A DNA stretch of 64,000 nt from NCBI GenBank assembly GCA_028714095.1, contig JAQTMY010000002.1, forward strand, positions 264,636 to 328,635, given 5' to 3'. Shown one piece after another: positions 28,578-39,213 of this stretch. Source of the stretch: Candidatus Nanoarchaeia archaeon (GTDB lineage Archaea; Nanobdellota; Nanobdellia; SCGC-AAA011-G17; JACPNG01). Under the pieces are notes generated by a model. That model made no database searches. It was given only the letters and a program-made list of their open reading frames with translations, and was not told the origin of the DNA. The position numbers were made by a program, and so were the translations under genes. Within the stretch, counting starts at the first letter, position 1; every line of letters starts with the position of its first letter.

Positions 28578-28676
28578 CTATATCTCCTCCTTTTTGTGAA
28601 ATTTCACAGTTTTTAATATAATAGTTTATATTATATACAAACGAAGATATATATAAATATTACTCTTTATTAAAGA

Positions 28677-29951
28677 CTATTCTCCCTCAAATAAAATCAT
28701 AGAAAAAACATTATAATTCCTTAACTTATCTCTTCCTTTCAGATCAGGCAGTTCAATAACAAAAGCAATCTCAGAAACTTTTGCATTTCTTTTTTCAATT
28801 AATTGAGCAGCAGCTCTGGCAGTTCCACCCGTAGCTAACAAATCATCAATCAATAAAACATTATCGTTTTCCTTGACTGCATCGATATGCATCTCAAGCT
28901 TATCAGTTCCATACTCTAAAGAATACTCAACAGAATCAACATGATAAGGTAACTTCCCTGGTTTTCTTAGTGGAACAAATCCAACCTTGAGTTTATTAGC
29001 TAATGCTCCCCCCATAATAAATCCCCTGCTCTCAATCCCAGCAATAACATTTATGTTCTTGTCCTTATATCTCTCATACAAACTTGTAATAACATAATCA
29101 AAAGCCTCTTTGTCATTTAATAAAGTAGTTATGTCCCTGAACATTATTCCTTGTTTTGGAAAATTTGGAATCGTTCTTACCTTAGATTTTAAATCAATTC
29201 CTTGTTTAGCAATATTAGGGATAACATTAATCAATAAAGATTTCATTTTCTCAGCATTCTGCTTGAATATACTTAATATCATGTCCCACGAAACACTCTC
29301 CTCGTTTTCTTTCCAGCAGTCATAATCAGTAGACATTGCAATTGCTGCATATTTTATTCCTAATTCATTAGCCAATATTGCCTCAGGAGCAATAGACATA
29401 TTAACAACATCTGCCCCCCAAACTCTGAACATCTTGCTCTCTGCTCTTGTAGAAAATCTCGGACCCTCAATTGTTATAACAGTCCCTTTCTCATGAATCT
29501 TTAATCCAAGTTGTTTTGCAGTTTCAATTATTTTTTTTCTTACAGATTCATCAAACGGATCTGCCATTGAGGTATGCTTTGCCTCGTTTTCAAAATGTTC
29601 AAAAAAACTTATTTTTCTGTGTCTTGTAAAATCAATAAATTGGTCTACTATCACAAAATCTCCTCTTCCAATTTCTTCCCTTAAAGAACCAGCAGCAGTA
29701 GTTGCTATAATTATTTCACATCCAACTCTCTTTAATGCATAGATATTGGCCCTGTAATTTATCTGGCTTGGAGGGATATTATGTTTTCTTCCATGTCTTG
29801 CCAACAAGGCAACCTCATTCCCTTTAATCTTGCCCTCAATTATTTTGTCAGAGGGGTTTCCATATGGAGTTTCAACCTCAATCTCATACCTATTTTCAAT
29901 AATATCTGGGTTATCCAGTCCAGAGCCCCCAATAATCCCAATTTTTACCAT
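28677..29951 (-). CDS. MTA phosphorylase - adenine phosphoribosyltransferase fusion
   Basis: N-half [62 protein letters not shown] (MTAP); C-half [46 protein letters not shown] (APRT). Confidence 0.92.
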   Translation of the reverse strand: MVKIGIIGGSGLDNPDIIENRYEIEVETPYGNPSDKIIEGKIKGNEVALLARHGRKHNIPPSQINYRANIYALKRVGCEIIIATTAAGSLREEIGRGDFVIVDQFIDFTRHRKISFFEHFENEAKHTSMADPFDESVRKKIIETAKQLGLKIHEKGTVITIEGPRFSTRAESKMFRVWGADVVNMSIAPEAILANELGIKYAAIAMSTDYDCWKENEESVSWDMILSIFKQNAEKMKSLLINVIPNIAKQGIDLKSKVRTIPNFPKQGIMFRDITTLLNDKEAFDYVITSLYERYKDKNINVIAGIESRGFIMGGALANKLKVGFVPLRKPGKLPYHVDSVEYSLEYGTDKLEMHIDAVKENDNVLLIDDLLATGGTARAAAQLIEKRNAKVSEIAFVIELPDLKGRDKLRNYNVFSMILFEGE

Positions 29952-30036
29952 TTTTAAGGTTAAATAAGGCTTGATAAAATTTAAATAGATTACCCTACCA
30001 AAATATACATAAAAAAAGAGGTTCTATTGGTTTAAG

Positions 30037-31680
30037 ATGAAAAAAACAACAAAAATATTAATCGGAATATTTATTTTATCCATAATAATAAAGATTATTC
30101 TAGCTTATTTTATCAAGAATCCAATAGCATTCAGCGATGACTATACCTATATGCAGATAGCCAGGACATTCTTCTACAGTGGAAAAATAATTATAACTCC
30201 AGGGATAAACTTTTACCCTCCCTTATATCCAATCGTAATCTCAATAGCATACCTATTCCATAATATGAACCTGGTATTCTTCCTGATGAAAGTAATAAAC
30301 TCAATTTTATCTTCACTGATAATCTTCCCAGTGTATTTGCTTGCAAGGGATTTCCTAGAAGAAAAACAAGCAATAATTGTTTCTCTAATTTCACTAATGA
30401 TTCCGTCAAGTTTTATGTTTTCAAATGTGATAATGGCTGAAAACCTATTATATCCTCTGATTTTATTTTCCATATATTTCATATACAAATCATTCACAAC
30501 AAGAAGAATAATCTATGATATTCTGACAGGCGTCTTTGTAGCGCTGAGTTGCCTGACAAAAAACATAGGGTTAGGTTTATTATTAATTATCCTTGTGGTC
30601 TTTTTATACAAATTAACCAAGAAACATTATTATGAAATAAAGAAAAAAATAGTCGTTGCATTGTTTTTTATTTTAGTTTCTCTGTCTTGGTGGATAAATA
30701 ACTATAAAGTATTTGGGCTTAGCTTAGGAGTAATAACTTTAGCAGACCCCACAATAACAAAAACAGCATCTATCCCCTCACTATTTACTTGGTTTTTTAT
30801 CTATATAAGCTATATAATCCTTGCATCAGGAATAATATTATTTGCATTAAATCTTAACTTTATTATAAAGTCAAAAGAAAAAAATGAAAACATCCTCGCA
30901 CTTATAATTTTAACATCAATAATAATCTTCATAGCAATCGCAACATTGCACAGTTCAAAGGCCCCATTCAAGGAGATGACTGATTTGTTTTATCTTGTTG
31001 GAAGACCACTCGGAAGATATCTCAGCTTCTTGCTTCCATTAATATTTATAGGATCATTTATAGGAATAAAAAAATATGACAAAAAATTAAAAAATATTTT
31101 ATTAATTTTAACAATTCCTCTCATGATAATTGCTTCACAGTTAGTTTATTTCAAATTATTCCCGATAAATAACATGGAATTGGTATGGATCGGAGCAATG
31201 AGTTATATAATTAACCCAAAGATATTGGTATTTTTAATTCCATTAATGTCAATACTAGCAATATTTTTCCTTATTAAAAAAGAGATAGAACCAAAAAAAT
31301 TAATAAATTTATTGATCATCTTCCTTATCCTGTTGAATATTCTCAGCTATATCGCAATATTCAAAGTCTCAGGGGAATGGTCGGAAAATCCCCAGATAAG
31401 ATTGGGCGAATTCCTGAACAATTATGACAATAAAGTATCAAATATCCTTATGGACAAAAACAACTGCATAGACAAGTTAGAAAAAGAAACAAAAAACGAG
31501 GGGATCTGCAGTATAAATAACACTATTACAATCATCGGGCTAAAGACCAATGATAATATATATATTGGAGACTATAAAACCTTTAAATCAGGACAATACG
31601 ATTTTTTAATATCCAAAGAAAGTTTAGATTATCAAATCATCAAAGAAGAAGATAAAATCTATATATATTCATTAAAATGA
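30037..31680 (+). CDS. GT-C (ArnT/PMT-like) membrane glycosyltransferase
   Basis: Multi-TM protein with FSDDYTYMQIARTFFYSGKI...NFYPPLYPIVISIAY. Confidence 0.75.
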   Translation: MKKTTKILIGIFILSIIIKIILAYFIKNPIAFSDDYTYMQIARTFFYSGKIIITPGINFYPPLYPIVISIAYLFHNMNLVFFLMKVINSILSSLIIFPVYLLARDFLEEKQAIIVSLISLMIPSSFMFSNVIMAENLLYPLILFSIYFIYKSFTTRRIIYDILTGVFVALSCLTKNIGLGLLLIILVVFLYKLTKKHYYEIKKKIVVALFFILVSLSWWINNYKVFGLSLGVITLADPTITKTASIPSLFTWFFIYISYIILASGIILFALNLNFIIKSKEKNENILALIILTSIIIFIAIATLHSSKAPFKEMTDLFYLVGRPLGRYLSFLLPLIFIGSFIGIKKYDKKLKNILLILTIPLMIIASQLVYFKLFPINNMELVWIGAMSYIINPKILVFLIPLMSILAIFFLIKKEIEPKKLINLLIIFLILLNILSYIAIFKVSGEWSENPQIRLGEFLNNYDNKVSNILMDKNNCIDKLEKETKNEGICSINNTITIIGLKTNDNIYIGDYKTFKSGQYDFLISKESLDYQIIKEEDKIYIYSLK

Positions 31681-32474
31681 ACCTCGAAAAAGAACTAAAG
31701 ATTGCAAGAGAAATATCAAAAAAAGCAGGAGAAAAGATCATAGAGATTTATAACTCTCCGGACTTTGAGATTAGGATAAAAGAAGACAAAACACCAGTTA
31801 CAAAAGCAGATTTAGCTGCAACAGATATAATAGTTAATGAACTTAAAAAACATTTTCCAGATTATGGATTTCTAACCGAGGAAGAAAAAGACAACTCAGA
31901 AAGATTAGATAAAGAATATGTATGGATTATCGACCCATTAGATGGAACAAAAGAATTCATTGCAAAAAACGGAGAATTTACAGTCAATATTGCACTAGTA
32001 AAAAACAAAGAACCAATATTAGGGATAATTTATGTGCCTACTAAAAAAGAGACATATTACGCAGCCAAAAACCGGGGAAGTTTTTATGAGTTAAATAATG
32101 AAATAAAAAAACTAAATGTTTCTGATAAAAAACTAATTGAGGAGATGGAAGTTGTAAGGAGCAGATTCAATGCAGGAGAAAAACTCCTTAAGTTTCTTGA
32201 AAAAACAAACTTCAGAGAGATAAAGGTAGTCGGGAGTTCACTAAAGGGATGTTTAATCGCTCGGGGGGACGCAGATATATATTATAAGTTCGGCAGCATC
32301 CACGAATGGGATATCTGTGCAATGACTCTAGTCCTGGAAGAAGCCGGAGGCACAATAACAGATCTAGAAGGAAAAAGATTAGTCTTCAATAAAGAAAGTC
32401 CCTCATTTGAAGGTTTTATTGCATCTAATAATAAGATCCACCAAGAATTGGTAAGAATTGGAAAAAATGGATAG
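31677..32474 (+). CDS. cysQ: 3'(2'),5'-bisphosphate nucleotidase (CysQ-like, inositol phosphatase superfamily)
   Basis: TPVTKADLAATDIIV, FLTEEEKDN, VWIIDPLDGTKEFI, EWDICAMTLVLEEAGG; located in cysDNC cluster. Confidence 0.9.
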   Translation: MNLEKELKIAREISKKAGEKIIEIYNSPDFEIRIKEDKTPVTKADLAATDIIVNELKKHFPDYGFLTEEEKDNSERLDKEYVWIIDPLDGTKEFIAKNGEFTVNIALVKNKEPILGIIYVPTKKETYYAAKNRGSFYELNNEIKKLNVSDKKLIEEMEVVRSRFNAGEKLLKFLEKTNFREIKVVGSSLKGCLIARGDADIYYKFGSIHEWDICAMTLVLEEAGGTITDLEGKRLVFNKESPSFEGFIASNNKIHQELVRIGKNG

Positions 32475-33267
32475 GCTTGACAGACTAGAGGCAGAAAGCA
32501 TCTATATACTTAGAGAGGCCTATAAAAAATTCGGGAAGCTCGGCATGCTATGGTCTGTCGGAAAAGATTCTACTGTATTAGTTTGGCTTGCAAAAAAGGC
32601 CTTCTTCAGTCATTGCCCTTTCCCACTAATTCACGTTGATACAACATACAAAATCCCTGAAATGATTCTATTTAGGGATAAATTTGTAAAAGAATTTGAT
32701 TTAAATCTTATTATTCACATAAACAGGGATGCACTAATTAAAGGGGTGAATCCCAGCATAGGAAAATTAGAATGCTGCAATGCCTTGAAAACAGAGGCAC
32801 TCCACCAAGTAATAAACAATTATAATTTTGAGGGACTAATTTTAGGAATAAGAAACGACGAGGAAGGTTCAAGATCAAAGGAAAGAGTTTTCAGTGAAAG
32901 AAACAAAGAATTCGAATGGGATTACACTAATCAACCACCAGAGTTATGGAATCAATTCAAAACAGAATTCAAGAAAGGCAGCCATATAAGGATACATCCA
33001 TTATTAAACTGGACTGAAATTGATGTCTGGGAGTATATTAAAAGAGAAAATATTCCTATCATTGACCTTTACTTTGCAAAAAACGGAAAAAGATACAGAA
33101 GTTTAGGGTGCGCCCCATGTACCTCCCCAATAATTTCAAATTCAACAACAGTTGAAGAAATAATCCATGAATTAAAACAAACAAAAGAATCAGAAAGAAA
33201 CGGCAGAGCTCAGGATAAGGAAGATCCTTATGCCCTACAAAAGTTAAGAGCTAAAGGATACATGTAA
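32458..33267 (+). CDS. cysD: Sulfate adenylyltransferase small subunit
   Basis: [43 protein letters not shown]-like [42 protein letters not shown]. Confidence 0.95.
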   Translation: MEKMDRLDRLEAESIYILREAYKKFGKLGMLWSVGKDSTVLVWLAKKAFFSHCPFPLIHVDTTYKIPEMILFRDKFVKEFDLNLIIHINRDALIKGVNPSIGKLECCNALKTEALHQVINNYNFEGLILGIRNDEEGSRSKERVFSERNKEFEWDYTNQPPELWNQFKTEFKKGSHIRIHPLLNWTEIDVWEYIKRENIPIIDLYFAKNGKRYRSLGCAPCTSPIISNSTTVEEIIHELKQTKESERNGRAQDKEDPYALQKLRAKGYM

Positions 33268-33268
33268 G

Positions 33269-35131
33269 ATGGAAAAGGAAAACCTTAACTTTGTTGTTGT
33301 AGGTCATGTCGACCACGGAAAATCCACATTAATCGGAAGACTATTGTATGAGACTAATTCAGTAACAGAAGGAAAAATAAATAATATTAAACAAATATGC
33401 GAAGCTAAAGGAAAACCTTTTGAGTATGCTTTTTTGCTTGATGCTCTGCAGGAAGAACAGGAACAGGGATTGACAATAGATACAACAAAAATAGAATTCT
33501 CAACTCCAAAGAGAAATTACACAATAATTGATGCTCCGGGCCATAAGGAATTTTTAAAAAATATGATTAGCGGTGCTGCAAACGCAGAGGCTGCAGTTCT
33601 TATCATTGGAGCAGCAGAAGGAATAAAAGATGATACAAAAAAACATGCTTATTTAATCTCATTGATGGGGATAAAGCAATTATATGTCCTGATAAACAAA
33701 ATGGACTTAATAAATTTCTCAGAGCAGAAGTTTCTTGAATTGAAAAGTGAGATGGATTCTTATTTTGAAAAAATAAATATAATCCCAAAAGCCTACATCC
33801 CAGTTGCCTCCAAACCCGGAGATAATCTTACAAAAAAATCACCTAATATGCCCTGGTATAAAGGAAATACATTCCTAGAAGCAATAGATAATTTTGAAAA
33901 AAAAGAAGAGCTGAAAAATAAACCATTGAGAATTCCGATACAGGATGTCTATAAATTTGATGATAGAAGAATCATTGCAGGGAAAGTAGAATCAGGCTCA
34001 ATTAAAGTTGAAGATGAAATAATAATCCTTCCATCAAACAAGAAATCAAAGGTAAAAACAATAGAATCCTGGCTTGGAAAAGACAAATTAAATGAGTTAA
34101 GTGCAGGATTGTCCCTTGGGATAACAATAGAGGATGATTTATTCCTGAAAAGAGGGGAGGTTATTTCAAAACTGGAAAATAAGCCAATCGTCAATAACTT
34201 AATTAAATGCAGTATTTTCTGGATGGGAAAAGAAGATTTAATTACAAATAAAAAATACATCTTGAAGATAGGAACTCATGAAACCGAATTTGAAATTTAT
34301 ACAGTTAATGAGGTAATTGATGCATCAACTCTTGAGAAAAGCTCCTATAAGAAATCATTATCGAGGAATGAGATAGGTAATTTAGTGATAAAAACAAGGG
34401 ACCCAATTGTATTCGATTCTTTCGAGGAAATCCCGACCACAGGAAGGTTTGTCATAATAGATAATCTTGATGTATGCGGAGGGGGAATAATAGAAAAACC
34501 TTCAAGAATTCTGGAGCAAAGAGAAAAAGTAGAAACAACAAGCCAGAATATTTCTCCCAAAGATAGTCTAATTAATATAGATGAAAGAAAGGAAAAATAC
34601 GGCCACAATGGAAAAGTTATATGGATTACAGGATTACCTGGATCAGGAAAAGACAAGATAGCAAAGCATCTCGAAAGAGAACTATTTAACCAGAATAAAA
34701 AAGTCTATTATATAAATGCAGGAACAATGAGATTAAGTCTTAACTCAGACTTAGACTTTTCAGAAAAATCAAGACATGAGCATATAAGAAGACTTTCAGA
34801 AGTTGCCAACTTATTTTATAATGCCGGATTCATAGTAATAATCTCTGTAGTAAGTCCATTCAAGGAAGACAGGGAATATGCCAGGAGAATAATAGGAGAA
34901 GACAACTTTATGGAGATCTTCGTTGATACTCCTTTGGAGATTTGTAAAAAACACAACCCCCACGGGATTTATACAAGAGCAGAAGCAGGCGAAATTAAGA
35001 ATGTACCAGGCATTAACTTTAACTATGAAAAGTCAGAATATCTTATACATACCCTAAACCTGGAAAAAGAAGATTATGACGTAAACAAAAAGATTAAAGA
35101 ACTTGCAAAACTCATAGAAAAAGATGGATAA
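33269..35131 (+). CDS. cysN: Sulfate adenylyltransferase large subunit (CysN GTPase) fused to a degenerate APS-kinase domain
   Basis: [37 protein letters not shown] intact; C-terminal domain [11 protein letters not shown] and [11 protein letters not shown] differ from canonical APS kinase. Confidence 0.92.
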   Translation: MEKENLNFVVVGHVDHGKSTLIGRLLYETNSVTEGKINNIKQICEAKGKPFEYAFLLDALQEEQEQGLTIDTTKIEFSTPKRNYTIIDAPGHKEFLKNMISGAANAEAAVLIIGAAEGIKDDTKKHAYLISLMGIKQLYVLINKMDLINFSEQKFLELKSEMDSYFEKINIIPKAYIPVASKPGDNLTKKSPNMPWYKGNTFLEAIDNFEKKEELKNKPLRIPIQDVYKFDDRRIIAGKVESGSIKVEDEIIILPSNKKSKVKTIESWLGKDKLNELSAGLSLGITIEDDLFLKRGEVISKLENKPIVNNLIKCSIFWMGKEDLITNKKYILKIGTHETEFEIYTVNEVIDASTLEKSSYKKSLSRNEIGNLVIKTRDPIVFDSFEEIPTTGRFVIIDNLDVCGGGIIEKPSRILEQREKVETTSQNISPKDSLINIDERKEKYGHNGKVIWITGLPGSGKDKIAKHLERELFNQNKKVYYINAGTMRLSLNSDLDFSEKSRHEHIRRLSEVANLFYNAGFIVIISVVSPFKEDREYARRIIGEDNFMEIFVDTPLEICKKHNPHGIYTRAEAGEIKNVPGINFNYEKSEYLIHTLNLEKEDYDVNKKIKELAKLIEKDG

Positions 35132-35723
35132 CCAAAAAAATCTATCAGATGAAATGTACCTGAAAAAAGAAGACAGGTCTAAATTACTTGGTTATCAGAA
35201 CAAAGTAATATGGTTCACTGGTTTGTCCGGTTCTGGAAAAACTACATTGGCAAAAGCTCTGGAAAAAAAACTGCATGAAAAAGGCATTTTAAGCTATGTA
35301 CTTGATGGGGATAATATAAGAAAGGGGTTAAATAGGGATTTAGGGTTTACCTCTGAAGAAAGAGAAGAAAATATAAGAAGAATCAGGGAAATAACAAAAT
35401 TATTCCATGACACTGGAATCTTTGTTATCACTTCATTCATAAGTCCATTCAAGGAAGATAGAGAAAGGGCAAAAGAAGTAATAGGTAATGATTTCATTGA
35501 AGTTTATCTTAACTGTTCTCTTGAAGAATGCCAGAACAGAGACAAAAAAGGACTGTATAAAAAAGCAGAAGAAGGGGGGATAGATAACTTTACAGGCATT
35601 AGTCAAAAATATGAAAAACCAGAAAATCCAAGCATAGTAATAGACACCGGAAAAACTTCAGTGGAAGAATCAGTAAATCTAATTCTGGATTATCTTAAAC
35701 TTGGTCATAACCCCAAAACTTAA
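35124..35723 (+). CDS. cysC: Adenylylsulfate kinase
   Basis: [62 protein letters not shown]. Confidence 0.95.
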   Translation: MDNQKNLSDEMYLKKEDRSKLLGYQNKVIWFTGLSGSGKTTLAKALEKKLHEKGILSYVLDGDNIRKGLNRDLGFTSEEREENIRRIREITKLFHDTGIFVITSFISPFKEDRERAKEVIGNDFIEVYLNCSLEECQNRDKKGLYKKAEEGGIDNFTGISQKYEKPENPSIVIDTGKTSVEESVNLILDYLKLGHNPKT

Positions 35724-36624
35724 CTAAATCTCTGTTCAAAAACTTAGATATTTTTTCCACCTCAGGTTTGAATTTTTTCATTAATTCTATCCTTAATTCA
35801 GGGCTAAGCTCTTTCTTAGCAGATGCCCTTGTTGCTTTATAAATATATTTCTTAAGGAAAGCATAAAATTTCTCAGGCAAAACTGCCTGGGGTATCTTTT
35901 TCCATTTATAGATGAACGAAGTCAAGAACCTTAAATGTCTTGACCTAAGAACTTTCGTTTCATTAATGAGCTCAAAATTGGGCTGGAAACTTGAATCAAC
36001 ATCAAGAAATTTAAGTAATTTTTTGAACCAACCAGCATTATCTTTTTTAAAATCCTCAAAGATGATCATATTTATTTTATCCTTACCAAATTTATCATAA
36101 AATCTCTTAACCTGCTCATAATACTTTATCCTATCGCTGTAAAAAATCTGGGAAGGAAACTCAATCTTTTTAGGAATTCTTTTTCCATTTTTCCTGTCCT
36201 CTTCCAGGTTTATAGCTTTTTCAAAATCTTCCTCATCCTCATAACCCATAAAAAAGAACTGCGAATGCAATGAATGCAAAAAATCAACAGGCTCTCTTAG
36301 CACAATAACAACTCTTGCATCAGGATTAAAATTATAGATTTCCTCTGCAGCAACCTTAGAATATAAATAATGAACTGTAGCATCTCCTCCGTATTTTTCC
36401 TTATCCCAATCCCTAAATAACTCTAGATAAGCTTCATAATTCTCAAATTTATTTCTCTGTTTTCCTTTGTGAAAGTCAGCAATTTCCTTGTTAAAATCAC
36501 TATGAAAATAACCTGGCTCTTTTGGATAGCACATAAAAACATCTGGATGTTCCTTCAGGAAAGAATATAATGCTGTAGATGCAGCCCTTGGCTGTCCAAC
36601 CAAAAATAAGTTTGGCTTTTTCAT
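35695..36624 (-). CDS. Sulfotransferase (PAPS-dependent type)
   Basis: NLFLVGQPRAASTALYSFLKEHPDVFMCYPKEPGYF (5'-PSB-like), RVVIVLREPVDFLHSLHSQF (3'-PB-like). Confidence 0.9.
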   Translation of the reverse strand: MKKPNLFLVGQPRAASTALYSFLKEHPDVFMCYPKEPGYFHSDFNKEIADFHKGKQRNKFENYEAYLELFRDWDKEKYGGDATVHYLYSKVAAEEIYNFNPDARVVIVLREPVDFLHSLHSQFFFMGYEDEEDFEKAINLEEDRKNGKRIPKKIEFPSQIFYSDRIKYYEQVKRFYDKFGKDKINMIIFEDFKKDNAGWFKKLLKFLDVDSSFQPNFELINETKVLRSRHLRFLTSFIYKWKKIPQAVLPEKFYAFLKKYIYKATRASAKKELSPELRIELMKKFKPEVEKISKFLNRDLVKFWGYDQV

Positions 36625-36715
36625 TTAAGCCCAGAGGAACGAACAATATTTAAAGGTTTGTATGATTATAAAAATACATCAATAAATATAAAAAGTATTC
36701 ATATTTAAAAATAAA

Positions 36716-37591
36716 ATGAAAGTAGTAATTTCAATACCGGCATATAATGAGGAGTTTACCCTCCCTAAAGTACTTGATGAAATAAAACAAACTATGTCAA
36801 AAACAAAATATAATTATTCTGTTCTTGTTTTAAATGATGGTTCTAAAGATAAAACAGCAGAAGTAGCCAAAAAATTCGGAGCAATAGTTGTCTCAAATCC
36901 AAGAAATTTAGGGTTGGCTGAAACATTCAAGAACGAAATGAATGAATGTATTAAATTAAATGCAGATATAATTGTTCATACAGATGCAGACGGCCAGTAT
37001 CCTTCAGAATATATTCCTCAGTTAATAAAAAAAGTTGAAGAAGGTTTTGATTTAGTTTTAGGAAGCAGATTTGGAAAAGGAAAATATTCAGAAGCATTTG
37101 TGAAAAAATTTGGGAACATTGCATTTGCAAAAGTCTTTTCCGGATTGTTAAAAACAAAGATAACAGATACCACAACAGGTTTTAGAGCTTTTACAAAAGA
37201 AGTTGCAAGGCTTCCATTAATTAATTCTTTTACCTATACACAAGAGCAGTTAATAAGGGTTGGAAAAACCAAGATGAAAATAGCAGAAGTTCCAATAACA
37301 ACAAGGAAAACAAGGAAAAGCAAATTGTTTAAAGGTCCTATAGATTATGCAATAAAAGCCTGGATTAATATTTTCAGGATTTATAGAGACTATGCTCCAT
37401 TAAAATTCTTTGGTTTATTTGGTGGAATCTTTATGCTAGCTGGATTTATTCTAGGTATTTGGGTAATCTATAATATAATAACAACAGGAGCAGCAGGCGG
37501 AATTCCAAGAGTAATTTTATCTGCAGTCTGTATTATAACTGGATTACAAATCTGGTTATTTGGATTTTTAGCAGATATGATAAGAAGATAA
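36716..37591 (+). CDS. GT2 glycosyltransferase, dolichyl-phosphate sugar synthase-like, with C-terminal TMs
   Basis: VVISIPAYNEEFTLPKVLDEI, VLVLNDGSKDKTAEVAKKFGA, HTDADGQYPSEYIPQLI. Confidence 0.9.
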   Translation: MKVVISIPAYNEEFTLPKVLDEIKQTMSKTKYNYSVLVLNDGSKDKTAEVAKKFGAIVVSNPRNLGLAETFKNEMNECIKLNADIIVHTDADGQYPSEYIPQLIKKVEEGFDLVLGSRFGKGKYSEAFVKKFGNIAFAKVFSGLLKTKITDTTTGFRAFTKEVARLPLINSFTYTQEQLIRVGKTKMKIAEVPITTRKTRKSKLFKGPIDYAIKAWINIFRIYRDYAPLKFFGLFGGIFMLAGFILGIWVIYNIITTGAAGGIPRVILSAVCIITGLQIWLFGFLADMIRR

Positions 37592-37593
37592 TC

Positions 37594-38358
37594 CTATATT
37601 CTCTCTATAACCTTTATTATCTTTTTTTCAGCTCTAAAGAATTCTTTAGAAAATTTTATTGCCTTTTCTGCATCAAATTTTTTACATGAAAATATATTTA
37701 TGTAAACTGCTCCCAGAATATCTAAAGCATGGATTACAATGTTAGAAGTTTTTATGAAGTGCATCGCTGAAATTCCCTTAAGATGCGGGATGTTGCTATG
37801 GTCTTCCCAAAAAATAGGTTTTCCATGTCTTTCCATACCAATCTCCTTGCATATTTCAACAAAATATTTATTTAAATTTTCTTTAGAGAATGTTCTAATA
37901 TCGCAACCATGCAAATCTAAAATTAATTCTTGTCCATAATTTTGATTATGTTCTTCAAAAGCCCATTCGTCTTTTATATTCAATTGATACAGGTCTTCTT
38001 TTTGACTTTCTGTTAATTTATTAATCTCTTTTTCTGCATTTAAGATAAATTGTTTATCTATGAGTGTTCTTGCAGGACAAATTTGAGATATACCTATTTT
38101 AAATTTACCGTCTTTTTTGATAATACCACAGGGGTAGATTTTACAATCAAAAGGTCTAATTTTATGGATTGAACATGTATTATCTATCAAGAAAGGGCAA
38201 GGTCTAGGGAGAATATAATAGTTTCCTTCTTTTTTGAATACATCTTTCTTTGTTTGATTAATTATTTGTTCACGTTCTTTTGGAAGAACCATTGGTGAGC
38301 CACGCTTACAGCATTGTACCCCACATTTCTGGCATATCCTATATAAATCCTCATTCAT
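37594..38358 (-). CDS. YkgJ-family Cys-cluster protein
   Basis: CQKCGVQCCKRGSP...RPCPFLIDNTCSIHKIRPFDCKIYPCG. Confidence 0.85.
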   Translation of the reverse strand: MNEDLYRICQKCGVQCCKRGSPMVLPKEREQIINQTKKDVFKKEGNYYILPRPCPFLIDNTCSIHKIRPFDCKIYPCGIIKKDGKFKIGISQICPARTLIDKQFILNAEKEINKLTESQKEDLYQLNIKDEWAFEEHNQNYGQELILDLHGCDIRTFSKENLNKYFVEICKEIGMERHGKPIFWEDHSNIPHLKGISAMHFIKTSNIVIHALDILGAVYINIFSCKKFDAEKAIKFSKEFFRAEKKIIKVIERI

Positions 38359-38457
38359 ACCAATATAGTATCCACAAAATAAATAAAGGTTTCGCTAAAT
38401 AATTTCTTTTATATTCTCTAGAAACATTTATAAAAATAAGACCCCAGTTAAAACTAA

Positions 38458-39213
38458 ATGTTAATTCCAGATCTTAAAAAAATTACTAAACCAATCTGGT
38501 CTCATAAATTAGGCTATGGAATAAACCAGCAAGGATGGTTTAAATTAAAAAATCCAGGGCAGGCAACAGCCCCAGAAGATCCAAGAATTCTTCAGAAATT
38601 AGGGATTAAAAAAGAAGATAAAATTTTATTCATCGCAGGTTATTATGCAGACTGGGCCTCTTATTTAGCAAAGAAAGGAACTAAGGTAGACTATAGTGAT
38701 ATATCAAGGCCAATGGTTAACTATGTCAAGAAAAATGTTAAAACAAGATTCAACAAATATATTTGTTCTAATTATGAATTAATTCCAAAAAAAGAAAAAG
38801 AATATGACTGGACTATTACATTCGAAGCCTGTGGCAGTACCCAGGGATTACCAATTGCCTATCTAAGATCCCTGCTTAATAATAAAGGAGGCATCCTTAT
38901 TTTATTTTATAAAACAGGAGGTCACATGGGAGGTAAATGGAGAAGATATCCAAACCTTGTTAAAAGACTAGCAAAAATTTATAATACAACTTTCAGCATT
39001 AAACAGATTAATATAATTGGTCATAAAAAAGGAGGGCCAAGAACAAAACTTCCTCACAGGATTTATACAATTAGAACAAATAATAACGCAAGAGATTTAG
39101 CTAAAAAAGATATTCTAGCATTAACTACAAATAAATTTTCCAAAGATTCATTAAGAAGGTTAAACAAAGTCTCAAAACTAATTAAAAAAGAATTCTTGAA
39201 AGAAATTAATTAA
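38458..39213 (+). CDS. Class I SAM methyltransferase-like protein
   Basis: KILFIAGYYADWASYLAKKGTKVDYSDISRPMVNYVKKN. Confidence 0.7.
   Translation: MLIPDLKKITKPIWSHKLGYGINQQGWFKLKNPGQATAPEDPRILQKLGIKKEDKILFIAGYYADWASYLAKKGTKVDYSDISRPMVNYVKKNVKTRFNKYICSNYELIPKKEKEYDWTITFEACGSTQGLPIAYLRSLLNNKGGILILFYKTGGHMGGKWRRYPNLVKRLAKIYNTTFSIKQINIIGHKKGGPRTKLPHRIYTIRTNNNARDLAKKDILALTTNKFSKDSLRRLNKVSKLIKKEFLKEIN

Noticed and set aside
31677-35723. Assimilatory sulfate reduction operon
   Set aside because: No APS/PAPS or sulfite reductase in the window; adjacent sulfotransferase supports sulfation instead
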